DNA of 64,000 bases from Lytechinus pictus (lineage: Eukaryota; Echinodermata; Echinoidea; Temnopleuroida; Toxopneustidae). The stretch lies in assembly GCF_037042905.1 (NCBI RefSeq), contig NC_087252.1, forward strand, positions 25,282,994 through 25,346,993. The letters are read 5' to 3'. The position numbers were made by a program, and so were the translations under genes. The notes under the pieces were generated by a model that ran no database searches, was not told the DNA's origin, and saw nothing but the letters and a program-made list of their open reading frames with translations. Shown piece by piece: positions 44,263-55,315 of the stretch. The stretch's first letter is position 1, and each line of letters opens with the position of its first letter.

Positions 44263-47200
44263 GTAAGTTTAGACTAGTATAAGATTATGTATCAATAAAA
44301 ACACGTAAGCAGTTTCCTGAATACTTAATTTGAGTCAATAATTTAACTTTCTGTCCCAATTTTTGCGCAGCTCCACTGCCACGGAGATCTGATATCGCAT
44401 TGCTCGAGCCCTGCCCAGCCGCCGCCCACCGGCTGAGAAAGTGTGCTTTCCGCCACAGACGAGACCGGGCGAAGGACATGTGAAGGGCAAAGCAACCATG
44501 GCATGGGCATGGCGATATTTATTGGCATTTGTATCTAACCCGAGTATTTATTTTGGCTTACCTTTAGAATCCAATGTCAAGAGCTGAAGTATGAACTATG
44601 ATGCCTCGTTCTAACACTACAGACTACACTGTGAGTGTCACTGTGTAATCCATGCTCTCAGTCTCAATATCTCATATTCATACTCATAGACATAATTTAT
44701 GTCTATGAATATGACTAAGATATTGAGACTGAGAGCATGGATTACACACTGTAGTGTTAGAAATCGATTATGACATTGTATTATTTGTAAAGTTACTCCT
44801 TTATAAGTTTATTTTAACGACGTAGCTGATCATTTTGTACAACATGCGGCATTATCCTTGTTTAATTTTAAGTCACCACTCCATTCACTGCCGTTCATTT
44901 CGTCACGTCAGCGGCGGGGAGTTCTTTCCTCTCCCAAACTGCTTACGTGTTTTTATTGATACATAATCTTATACTACGTTTTCGAACCCCACTTCGTCCT
45001 CGGACCATCGAACCTTCGGAATAACGAACCTTCGTAATAACGCCACAAATGTTCGGATTAAGGAACCCTTTTACGTTTTCGGATTAACGAACATCGAGGT
45101 ATAGGCAATTTACGTGTTTCGGAATTACGAACTGAACAAAACACAACTTCAGCTATTCAAAAGGATCCTAGGAGTACCAATCACTTCAGCCGATGAAATT
45201 GTGTATCTTCTCACAGACTTGATTCCAGTGTCTGCTCAGATAGAACTGGACAGACTCCTCCTCCTTGGGTCAATTCTTTCTATTGATCGCTGTCGGTTTG
45301 AGTTTAGAATCTTCCTTCATGCCTCAGAGAAAACAACTCCAACCATCCGGATGTTTGCTGATACTCTGTCCAAATATCATCTCCCACCACTTGTAGATCT
45401 AATTACAGATCCACCTCAATACAACACTTGGAAGCGCACCATCAACATAGCAATGAGGAGAAATGTCAATGAGGATCTAGAGCAAACCATCCTTTTGAAA
45501 GCCAGTCTTTCAGTCTGGGCAGGTAATCTGCCTATGGACGTCAAGGACCTCTACCCAAGAAACCCTCCATCCTCCTTGATTAGAAAGGCCTTGACAGTGA
45601 GAGCACAGCTTCTTTCTTCCACCTACCTTCTTCAAACCAGACTGAACAAAATTGCTAAGACCGCTGACTCAACCTGCCAGCACTGTCATAGTGCAGACGA
45701 AACAGTAGAACACTTTATCGCCACATGTCCCCATTCCAACTCAATTCGCTTTGAGTTTATATCTTTACTCAATGAATCTCTGAAAGACTACCCAGATGTG
45801 ATCTCTTCTTATAACTCAGCAAACCCTACTCTGTTCACTTGTGTTGTACTTCTTCCTCCTGTATCTGATCCACCAGTCTCTATCAAAGACTGCCTGCTTC
45901 TTAAGACATTATTTTTTATCTATAAACTTCATATGTGTCGATTGAAATATATTGATACATGCTCAGAACCTGCATATAACCATAATTAAACTGCATGAAC
46001 TATGTCTTTACGACTTGTCCTGTCTACTCTTAACCCTGGATGATTATTTATTATGGATACTATTGCCTTCATAGGGCTGATCTCCGAAAGCAGCGGAGGG
46101 AGAAAACCAGGAAGGAAGAAGTCAGTAGAGGCGCACGGCCAATATGGGAGACTCTCTCCAATAGGGGAGACAATCTCCCACATTGGAGACTTGCTTTGCA
46201 AAAGGACAAAAGAAACAACACCAACAAAAGCATGATTTTTTCCACCCAAAATTTTGTCTCACTGAGGTCAGAAGCCCATTTGTTTTGTGTGTGATTGACA
46301 ACAAAAATCCTTATCAAAACAAAAGTAGACGGTGAATATTTAAAGTAGTGGTAGACGGTGAAAAGGGGTAATTTTTCATGAGGAATCTGCTTATCACATT
46401 TTTATTTGCCGCCAAGGTAATCCTTTTGCAGCAAATATAAACAAAGGAAATTGGACTCCAAAACAGGAGACTGTCTCTGAAATTGGATACCCAAATTCTT
46501 TACAAAAGTCTCTGATATTGGAGATAATCTCCCACATTGGAGACAGTCTCCAATATTGGCCATGCGCCTCTACTGACAGTTAAAACTTACTTTGTCTTTA
46601 ACTTAGTTTAACTTTGCACACAACGAGAGCACACACACACCGACACACGTATGAGAAGAGAGGTGACTTATTTCAGGATAAGGCCCAACATGCATTATTC
46701 AGTCACTCGTGATGGTTTCTATTCCACCTTTCATCCATTTTTTGTACCTCATGTTCGTGTAGACCAAAAGCTTCAATGGAACTGCGCACTTAGCAGCGTT
46801 CGCACGCCGTTTAGAGGTGAATTGCAGCTGCCTCACGGAGCTTGCGGGAGCGCCATAGGAATTGTACATTGTATTGCGCACTGGAGATAGGGTGGCCGCA
46901 CACAGAAGAATGCTATCGCGGTCAGAAGTGGTCAATCTTGACCACTGCGATGGCTATCGGCCAATTTTCGCGATAAAAGTCCTTTTTATATGATATGTAT
47001 GGATTAAAATAGTTTTTGTGCAAAATAGTTACAGGATGGAAAAAAACCCTTAAGCGGCCGCACACCGGCGCAGGTACTCTTCAGCTACGCTCCACCTACC
47101 CGAACATCAAGGTCCAAAACTCGCTAGAGCTGATACTCTTGAGTGGCAAAGATGGGGAAAAATGCATATTTATTGTAAAAATCCTACACCGAAACTAGCT

Positions 47201-50200
47201 TATAAAAGAATAAGAAGCTTAATTTCTTACTTTTAATCCTATTTGGATTTAATCCTAAGTGGAGCGTTGTGGCCAAGTGGATTAGTCTTCGGACTTTGAA
47301 ACAGAGGGTCGTAGGTTCGAATCCCAGCCATGGCGAAATTTCCTTCGGCAAGCAATTTATCCACATTGTGCTGCACTCGACCCAGGTGAGGTAAATGGGT
47401 ACCCGGCAGGATTAATTCCTTGAATGCTTGAGCGCCTAGGCAGCCCAGCTAAAGCCAGGGTAATAATAGCAGGGCCCGCTGGGAGAACATTTTTCGGAAC
47501 TGAAGCGGCTACCCTTGGTAAATATACCGCTATTATTATTATTAGTAATTTCACTCCATATCCATCACTGCAGTTATCCTCAAAATTGGTGATTTAGAGC
47601 CAACTTCAAGCTCCTCACACGTATAAATAATTCGCTGCCGATTTCAAAACATCGCATGCTTATGTGCGAGGGTCTGAGCTCAGACCCTCGCGCATGTGAT
47701 GTTTTGAAATCGGCAGCGAATTATTTATACGTGTGAGGAACTCGATGTTGGCTCTATATTTTCCCTTTTAATTTTAATATTAATTGGCGATGTATTGGTT
47801 GGTTTGTTATCCGTAGATCCGTGTCAAACCAGACAATATGGGTGTCGTTACGGAGGGTGTCAAACACAGTATGAACCCGTTCGACGAGATAGCCGTAGAA
47901 GAGGCCGTAAGGTTGAAGGAAAAGAAACTTGTCAAGGAAATCATCGCTGTCAGCTGCGGACCACAGCAATCTCAGGTAAGCTACATACGTAGACAACACA
48001 ATCTGACTCCATTTCATCAAACTATTGACACATATTCAGAGCTCAAGTTTCATTCAAATTCTGATCTAAAGATAAAGCTAGATGCACAGTGAGCACAGCT
48101 GTGGCTGTGCAAAATGAACAAAAGTCACAGTTTTGTAGCTGTTCCATTTCCTAAAGTCAGATGGAGAAATCTAAAAGTAAATGGACAAAGGTTGCCATTT
48201 TGGGGCCACTTTTCAAAATGGCTTAAAATGCTGTTTTAAAAAAGGCAAAGAAACCGCAAGTTGCTCACTGAAAAGTTGATTTCTTTATCAATTTCATCAA
48301 ATAAATTAATTGGCAAATGCCTCTATTTTGAAAGAAGAGTTCAAGCACTGGTCTGAAAATAGCCTCAAAATTCTGATTCTATTATCAATTTTTTTCAAAT
48401 TAATTTATTGATAATAGGCCTTGAATTTAATTTAAACTGTGGAGTCTGAACCAAAATTGTGGTTAAGCTATTGATAGCCAATTCTGCTTTTTGTTTAAAG
48501 CTCACAGCAAGACTCATATCTTGTAAACCAACTTCACAAACCTGTTGAAATCACAAGCTTTCAAATTAGAGCTAGATATCTTCTAATATTGATACTGACA
48601 AAGAGTAAACCAAGACATAGCTTTATCCCCAACAACACCTCATTTTCTTAGCATTGGTGTAAGTAAAATAGTAGTCCTTAGAATATACAGCAAGAATAGT
48701 ACTAATGTCATTATACTAATAAACCATGTCATTAGATCCAAAAGGTTTGAAACATTGTATATATTTTTTATGCAAGCAGAATTTATAAAATCCCTATAAT
48801 ACACAACATTATCCAGACATGCCCTTTTTAGAGTATTTGTTCCTCGTTTTTGCTATAAATACGCCAATACTTTTTTTTTAAATTTCCAATCATGGAGTAT
48901 GTATTGTACACAGCGCGTGACACTAGTGCTGGTCCGACAGTCCCAGACCTGTAATAAATCACTGTCGGGCCAGTAACTTGTTGCATGAAAAGAACAGGCT
49001 ACGAGCACATGTTTAAAAGGGTGAATTATCAAGTTTTCAAGTAGAGTCATTTCACATGTTTTTTTCACCGATCTCACTACAACAGGCTGGCAATTGTTAC
49101 GTTGAGACAATTTTTTTATAATACTCTTTTTTGTCAACAATACTTGTTTTGGTTGTAGATGGTTGGCAGGTCTGATTATTGGTTTCTAAAACATATGCAG
49201 TGAAACCTGGTTTAGCAACCATTTTAGGGACAGTGATTTTCCGTTTCAAAAAAATGCCTTTTCCGTTTCAGAAAATCTCAAATTCCGTTTCAGCATGTCA
49301 GAAAACGGAAATTCCGTTTCCCCATAGACTTTGTACACACGGAAAAGTGACAATTCCGTTTACACATTTACAATAGCAAAATCACAACACGCATACTCGC
49401 ACTGGTCAAAATTTGTATCTGCTACTGTACCAACAACACAATAAAATCCGTTCTAATCGGATCTATGCGGGTGCATAAAATATTTTTACACACCCATTTT
49501 GCATGCATACATCCTCACCTTTCATATTATTAGCATTATTTCACGGTGAAATGATATTTCATCGATAATTTTGGGGGTTTTTGGACATCGTTATCATCAG
49601 TCAACGGCTTTTCCCCAATCCGCCATCTTGGATTTTAAGACCACGATATCGTGCTGTTACATCTTCAAACGTAGAGGGCAGCAACACACGACCGTGTACA
49701 TGTAGTTGAACGATATGTGTGCATGTGAAGCCCAACCCGGCCGGCCGGGTACGGGTACGGTGCGGGGTACAAACGAGTGTGCTGATGTCGAGTGCAGTCA
49801 CGATGTGTGAATTGTCATGATAGTAGCGAAGTGAGATCGTGTTTTCTGGGGTTTTTTGGCCATTTAATATTCTCATTTTGCTGTGATTTTGGAGTAATTT
49901 ATGTTGCTATTCTGTGTATTTTGAGGGAAAATACGTTTTCCGTGATTTTCCGTTTGAAATGCCACTTTCCGTTTCAAAAGGCCCTTTCCGTGAATTCCGT
50001 CCGTTTTCCGCGATCGCGGAAAATCACTGTCCCTACCATTTCTATAGCATAAAATATAAAGACCACCTGTCTGAAAGGCCTGCTTTTCTTGTCCTCCGTG
50101 TAATTTAGAATTTAAATGCAATTGTATATTTGATATACTTTCTTTATTCAGGAAACGTTACGTACAGCACTGGCCATGGGTGTTGACAGAGGTATTCACG

Positions 50201-53200
50201 TTGAGGTCAGCGGAGCAGAATACGAGGGTCTAGGTCCATTCCATGTTTCCAAGATCATGGCAAAACTTGCACAAGAAGAAGATGCAAACTTAGTCATTCT
50301 GGGCAAACAGGTGAGAATTCATTTATTGTCATGTAATTTGCTATTTAAAAAAAATGGAAAAAAGTGTTGTCTGACTCTTGATCAGTAAACAGAAAAGTGC
50401 ATGGGAAAAGTATATCACATATCACAAATATATGAATGCATCAGACACAGAAAATAATAAATACATGACCTTTCCTATATTTCAGTAGGATGATCACTAA
50501 CACTTCCAAGTGAAGATGTTTGTATAAACTTTCCAAGCAATGCATTCAAATTCTAAAAAAGAAAGGCATAGTATAGACCATCATGGGAGAGTTTCATCAA
50601 TATCTGAAATTAACTTTTACTGCTCTATTGCAGTTATATCTTTGAAAAGGCTTGTTATTATTAAAAAGCTATGTTCACTAATTAACCTCCAACCAAAAGT
50701 TTAACGAGCACTAAATATTTCGTAGAAATAAGATATAAGGGAGTCATGGCATTTGAAAAAAAATTTTAAAAAATGATGGTCTGCATATCCTGGTCAGTAC
50801 GCAACTTGGGAGGTATATTTATTTATTTATTTTTGATACCATGTAATATCAAATATGCTAATCTTCATAGATTTGATAATGTATTATAATTAATGATGAC
50901 TAATTTCACTTTTTCCATGAAAAAATCAAACAATGTTTTTGATTTACATGATTTCGGGAAGAAATTGAATTATGAGTAATTGGTCATATAATGGAAGGCT
51001 GAAGGGGGGTTGGGCAAACTTGATCCCCTGCCCTGTTAAATGAAGATTAAGGGCACTACGAAAACATCTCTTATCCTTTAGAGTGAAGTATCGTGTCAGG
51101 ATATATTGAGTAATTTTGACCAATCCAGATGCCTATAGGGCGTTAATGCCTACCAGCAGACTTTTAGAGGAAGTATTAATGGTGAACTGTGATGTGTACA
51201 GTGGATGCATCAGTGAGATTAACATTGAGTAAGTTGAGGGTACACTTGATGAATTCACTTAGTATTCACTATTAGAATTTTTAAATTGCCATCTACATGT
51301 GCATGTATTCAGGTGTAATCTATTTTGAGCAATAGGCCTACTGTTTATATGATTTCCCCGGGTTTAGCTGGGAATGCTGTAGGGGGGATGGCTGACTGCA
51401 AACAAATTACAATCAGATGATAATTTTTACTTTAAATACACGGCCCCTGTCTAATCCATCATGTTTTGTGTGTTTTTTTTTTATGTACTTTTGAAAAATG
51501 AAACTTCCAATTCATACAAAATTAGAATTGAATATCATAACTTGAAATTGAGAATTAAGCACATGTTTCAGGTGGAAATAAAGTTTCATCTCTCATGCTC
51601 TCCCTCTCTTTCTTTTTCTCTACCTTTCCCCTCTTTTCCTTTCTCTATCTTTTATCTATCTGTCTTTTTTTCTTTTCCTTCTCTTCTTTTACCCTTTTTC
51701 TATTTTCCCTCTTGCTGTTACTTTCCCTCTCTCTCTCACAGGCAATCGATGATGACTGCAATCAGACGGGTCAAATGACGGCGGCCATATTGGACTGGCC
51801 TCAAGCGACCTTTGCCTCAGAGGTCAAAATTGAAGACAATAAGATGGAAGTGATGAGGGAGATCGATGGTGGATTAGAGACGATCCAGGTCTCATTACCA
51901 GCCGTTGTCACAGCAGATCTGAGGTTAAATGAACCCCGGTATGCAACGCTACCTAACATCATGGTGAGTAATAATGGTTTCTGTGGAAGCGTTTCATCCT
52001 TGATTTTGATTGGCTTAGAAGAACTGTTGCTATGGTAACTGTTGGATGAAACGGGACTTGTCAGATGACAAATCCCTTAATGAAATGCTCTCCAGATTTC
52101 CCAAATTAGGTTTACTAAGGGCCTTTTCACACATGAATCTTGAATCATTGTAAATGATGATTGCTATTGTATTCGTGACTGTGATTAGCGTTTGTGATTC
52201 TGATCATTTTCTAGTTTGGTTTCACACGTGCTAAATATTCGTCATTAGCCTTATTTTTCACTGGAATCATTCAAATTATGATTATTTTTTACTGTGTGAA
52301 AGGGCTGTAATTTTATCACTTCTAGATCCATGATTAACCTTTGTTTCAAAGACTCTCTCATGAAGTGGTTTGCTGCAACTCCATTAATTTAGCTAAACTT
52401 CACGATAGTATAGAATACTCACCATAGAGCTTGTTTACTCAGTCAAAATCCCAAACAATACTATAATCCTTGTCACCTGTACTTTGACCCAAACATGTTA
52501 AACCTAACGTTGATAGAATTGCTTACTTAGCACGTTTACAGCTGTACCAGTTTATATTCACTTGGTCTAAAAGCAGATTGTCAACTCATTAGATAGGTTA
52601 ATACCACATGAGTCATAATTATTTCATCTGCTATCAATTTTATATAATTGCCATTTGGCAGCGCGTGACACTGGCACTGGTCCGACGGTCCCAGACCGGT
52701 AAAAATTGCTGTCGGGCCAGTAACTTTTCAGAAAAAGCCACATTTACTGGTCCGACATGACCAATAAGATTATATCTAACTGGTACAAAATATATTTTCT
52801 TCTCTTTTGTAAATGATAAAAATGGCTCTCATGAATTATGTTGAGTGTTTGTTCTGTTTTTTTTTTTTGGGGGGGGGGTAACAATAAGCAATAAAAGACA
52901 ACAAAATAAACTCAAGTCTTTTTTATATGTTTCTTTATTTTTGGGGACCAGTAAATTTTAGGTTTGGTCCAGTAAAAAATGGAAAAACTGGGTATGTCCT
53001 GGTCTGACATGATCAGGTCAGACCAGTAGAAAAAAAAGGTTAGTGTGGAGCCCCTGTGTTTGGTCTACACTACCTTTGGTGTAATACCCACTTAATCTAA
53101 TTCCCATGTAGTGTAATGCTCAGATGGTCTAATCTCCACAATGTCAAATCAGGTGATTTTTGTCAATTAAACGTTTGATAACCGCAAACAGTTCATCTTT

Positions 53201-53704
53201 TGAATGTAATGAAGACGAAGTGGTTTTAAAGTTAAACCAAGTGGATATTAAACAAAATGGCCTGTATTCTGAAGTTTAGTGGTACACACTGAGGGAGAGA
53301 GCTCAACCGTGCAATGGAAAAATAAAAAAATGCATGGTCGCTATAATGGAAAATGAATTTGCCTGCAGCACAAAATGGATGAAATGTTGAATGGCTTTCA
53401 ACCAATCAAATTACAAGAATCTTTTAATGAGTTGTATAATAACTTTTATGTAACTGGGCACTGGTGACCTAAGATTTGTAGATTAAAGAATCCTTGTATT
53501 CTATCTTCTATTTCCCTTGTTTTCTTCATTTAGAAAGCCAAGAAGAAGCCTATCGCCAAGAAGACGCCGGGTGATCTTGGTGTTGATGTGACCCCAAGAG
53601 TAGAAGTGGTCAGAGTGGAAGATCCACCGGTCAGAGAAGCTGGACAGAAGGTTGAGAACGTGGGGGAACTTGTTGGCAAACTCAAAGAAGCTGGCTTCTG
53701 CTAA
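44209..53704 (+). CDS. ETFB: Electron transfer flavoprotein subunit beta
   Basis: Coding exons: 44209-44262, 47817-47975, 50152-50310, 51742-51963 and 53534-53704. All introns are phase 0, giving 254 residues, the usual length for the family. The protein pairs with ETFA in the mitochondrial matrix and binds AMP. The heterodimer passes electrons from acyl-CoA and other dehydrogenases to ETF-ubiquinone oxidoreductase. Visible landmarks: [16 protein letters not shown] at the start; [17 protein letters not shown] (about 39-55); the adenine-nucleotide-fold stretch [13 protein letters not shown]; the family signature [20 protein letters not shown] (about 167-186); the recognition loop [15 protein letters not shown] (184-198), with the Leu that anchors partner dehydrogenases at 194; and KAKKK after it, whose Lys 199 and 202 correspond to the lysines methylated by ETFBKMT in mammals. 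No N-terminal presequence is needed in this family. Introns carry foldbacks close to splice sites, a LINE remnant, a SINE and a hAT-like element. Confidence 0.97.
44275..44976. mobile_element. 0.7-kb foldback element next to the ETFB exon 1 donor
   Basis: Inverted ends of about 40 bp: TAGTATAAGATTATG through ACACGTAAGCAGTTT at the left, and the mirror from AACTGCTTACGTGT to ATAATCTTATACTA at the right. TA at both borders fits a TA target duplication. It holds a second palindrome at 44611-44760. Confidence 0.85.
44611..44760. repeat. 150-bp palindrome nested in the foldback element
   Basis: CTAACACTAC and TGTAATCCATGCTCTCAG are mirrored by CTGAGAGCATGGATTACA and GTAGTGTTAG around a centre of TAGACATAATTTATGTCTA. 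Confidence 0.85.
44990..45125. repeat. TTCGGAATAACGAACC repeat fragment
   Basis: Units such as GAACCTTCGGAATAACGAAC, related to the foldback at 20479-20885. The LINE remnant begins within it. Confidence 0.65.
45130..45989 (+). pseudogene. LINE reverse transcriptase C-terminal remnant, long open frame
   Basis: About 285 codons stay open from within the repeat to TAA at 45987-45989. [25 protein letters not shown] and the zinc-knuckle-like [18 protein letters not shown] (C-x2-C-x8-H-x4-C) mark the region after the RT domain of a non-LTR retrotransposon polyprotein. RT catalytic motifs and endonuclease are missing. The family differs from the LINE at 42.2 kb. It sits in ETFB intron 1 in the sense direction. 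The apparent ATG at 45114 lies in repeat DNA and is not a real start. Confidence 0.8.
46121..46577. mobile_element. Foldback element with GTCAGTAGAGGCGCA ends
   Basis: The left end GTCAGTAGAGGCGCACGGCC is mirrored by GGCCATGCGCCTCTACTGAC. Both arms repeat CAATATGGGAGACT and TCTCCCACATTGGAGAC units, which are inverted on the other side. Confidence 0.85.
47261..47545 (+). mobile_element. tRNA-derived SINE, family C
   Basis: The head GGAGCGTTGTGGCCAAGTGG has a B box, GGTTCGAATCCC. The conserved body leads to a TATTATTATTATT tail. It lies in ETFB intron 1. Confidence 0.8.
47596..47755. repeat. 160-bp near-perfect hairpin before ETFB exon 2
   Basis: AGAGCCAAC, CTCCTCACACGTATAAATAA and ATCGGCAGC-type arms are mirrored almost completely around GAGGGTCTGAGCTCAGACCC. 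It ends 61 bp upstream of exon 2. Confidence 0.85.
47817..47975 (+). CDS. ETFB: ETFB exon 2
   Basis: The CCGTAG acceptor and the CAG/GTAAGC donor give 53 codons, [10 protein letters not shown] to CGPQQSQ. It contains the highly conserved [11 protein letters not shown] segment. Confidence 0.96.
48000..48900. other. ETFB intron 2, left part
   Basis: AT-rich with no recognised element. Confidence 0.4.
48908..48975 (+). repeat. Fragment of a GGTCCGACAGTCCCAGACC repeat
   Basis: CAGCGCGTGACACT, GGTCCGACAGTCCCAGACC and TGTCGGGCCAGTAACTT recur in longer form at 52660-53045. Confidence 0.7.
49226..50034. mobile_element. hAT-like non-autonomous element in ETFB intron 2
   Basis: The ends AGGGACAGTGATTTTCCG and CGGAAAATCACTGTCCCT are perfect inverted repeats. 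They are flanked by ACCATTTT and ACCATTTC, an 8-bp target duplication with one change. Both ends hold several TTCCGTTTC repeats. No transposase is encoded in the 0.8 kb. Confidence 0.85.
50152..50310 (+). CDS. ETFB: ETFB exon 3
   Basis: The TTATTCAG acceptor and the CAG/GTGAGA donor give 53 codons, [11 protein letters not shown] to NLVILGKQ. Confidence 0.97.
50400..51590. other. ETFB intron 3
   Basis: AT-rich with no element I can name. A long pyrimidine tract (51590-51740) precedes exon 4. Confidence 0.4.
51742..51963 (+). CDS. ETFB: ETFB exon 4
   Basis: The CTCTCACAG acceptor follows a long CT tract, with donor ATG/GTGAGT and 74 codons. It holds the ETF beta signature and the recognition loop. 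Confidence 0.97.
51985..52094. mobile_element. Short MITE of the GCGTTTCATC family
   Basis: GAAGCGTTTCATCC and AATGAAATGCTCTCC ends with a TTGATTGGCT core; same family as 18549-18708. It starts 21 bp after the exon 4 donor. Confidence 0.7.
52118..52306. mobile_element. MITE with AGGGCCTTTTCACAC ends
   Basis: The left end AGGGCCTTTTCACACATGAA pairs with GTGTGAAAGGGCT. Relatives occur inside 14.1-14.75 kb. Confidence 0.8.
52660..53045 (+). repeat. GGTCCGAC / CCAGTAA repeat element
   Basis: Several GGTCCGACGGTCCCAGACC- and GGCCAGTAACTTTT-like units. A short version is at 48908-48975. Confidence 0.65.
53534..53704 (+). CDS. ETFB: ETFB exon 5
   Basis: The TTCATTTAG acceptor opens [18 protein letters not shown] and ends LKEAGFC, TAA. 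Five bases after the stop there is a CACAG/GTTAGT donor. Confidence 0.96.
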   Translation, partial: KAKKKPIAKKTPGDLGVDVTPRVEVVRVEDPPVREAGQKVENVGELVGKLKEAGFC

Positions 53705-54282
53705 CACAGGTTAGTATTGGTAAGGATATAATACAGTCTGTTGAAAATTTCAAATGGCTAAAATCCCACTGTTGAATTTTTTTATTCACAATTCGGTGTG
53801 CCACCTTTATCGTAGACAGGCCAATTTCAAACTTCGGGGGTTGACATCTAATGCGCAGGCAGAGCACAGTATACTGTACTATAATTGTATTTTTACCATC
53901 CACTGCACTGCCTGGTCTCCTTTTAAAAAAGCCGGACTCATCTTATTTTAACTGATCACATTTCGCATAGAAATGTGAGGCAAATTTCTCTCCCGCCCGC
54001 TAGACCATGGTCGAAAGTATTTGCAAGCCTGTTGAGCCGTGCCGACAAGCACAGCATTGTCACATGCTTGTAGTGCGCGCCACAGTGATTAATTTCAACA
54101 TGTTTTCCCATGAGGCATTGCAATTTCGGCCTGTCTGCTGCAATGGTTGGTGGCACACAGTGTGTTGTGAATCCACCGAATTATGAGAAGCTCTTGAATG
54201 GTGAATAATAGATGTGCAGGTGACATGAAAACGATGTCATCTTATATGTGAAATGTGCACTGGATAGTAGTTTTCTTTAATG

Positions 54283-54288
54283 AATAAA
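54283..54288 (+). terminator. ETFB: Candidate ETFB polyadenylation signal (unspliced end)
   Basis: AATAAA about 580 bases after the stop, followed by GT-rich sequence (CTTGTGAATATTG). Confidence 0.45.
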
Positions 54289-54454
54289 CTCCCTCTTGTG
54301 AATATTGATGAATGGAAGAAGAGGAGAAGGAGAATCATTAAGAAGGTGGAAAATGAGAAAGAAGAAGGGATGGAGGAAAACAGAACAACACAGAGATCAA
54401 GAATGGGAAGAAGATTGCCATAAAGAGAAGAAAAAAAAGGAAGACAAGAAGATA

Positions 54455-54600
54455 GATAGATAGATAGATAGATGGTTTATTAATAAAAATCAAGACATCA
54501 TCGCGGCTAAGGCCGAATTGCGATGTATTTACAAGGTAATAATGACACACACAAATTTCAAACAATAACAGAGATAATTACAAAAAAGAAGAAGAAATTG
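54455..54600 (-). mobile_element. LINE 3' tail with (GATA)n end
   Basis: The complement reads CATCGCAATTCGGCCTTAG to TTATTAATAAACCATC followed by (TATC)n, the form of a LINE 3' terminus. Confidence 0.5.
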
Positions 54601-54859
54601 GTCATTATATTGTGACAAGTGGTAGGGACAACGGCAACGCTCATATTTGAGACATACTAATTATCAGGAGTTTGTGTTCTTTCCCCCAAAGCACCATTTC
54701 CTTGGGACCACGCAGCAATATAAAAATCTAAAATACTCGGGTTAAAGGGCATTTCTCCCAATTGACCAAGAAAGTGTAAGAATCTTAGAGATTTGGGTTG
54801 ATTACACTTTTGAGTATAATTCATGTTTTTCTTCTTATTTTTTCCTTCCTCATAGGATG

Positions 54860-55245
54860 AATTATGCATTTAAATGTCACTTGATTTGATTTCATTTGAT
54901 TTATTCATGTATCCATGTAATAGCTTCCGGTACCTGTTTGCATGCTTGAGTAAACACCTTAGACTGCATTGTTCCACTGGGGGTGACACTTTGTTTCATA
55001 CAGTGGGTCAGTGGTTGGTGTCGTGTTGTGGGTGCTCAAGCATGCAAACGGTATATTTATGTATATTTATTTTATTGATATATTTATATTACAGGTATGT
55101 ATTATTTTGATGTATTTATAGTTTGTGATTGATTATTCTTTGTTTCAATGCATTTTTTGTTAATAAGAGTCTGAGGACAATTTTTGTGTTTTTAATTGAA
55201 CATGACAATAAAAACAATTGAATTGAATTGAATTGAAATGAAATA
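54860..55245 (+). mobile_element. LINE 3' end with (AATTG)n tail
   Basis: A non-coding 3' UTR-like stretch ending ACAATAAAAACAATTGAATT and a pentamer tail, similar in reverse to 28080-28220. Confidence 0.55.
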
Positions 55246-55315
55246 AATTAAGCTTGGCACAAATAGGTTATATTTTAGTAGTGCTGTCATCATCTCCATT
55301 TTTTTTTCTCTCCAG

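Noticed and set aside
51595..52038. 147-codon frame around ETFB exon 4
   Set aside because: The first 50 or so codons translate the intronic pyrimidine tract and the end reads into the next intron; only 51742-51963 is exon.
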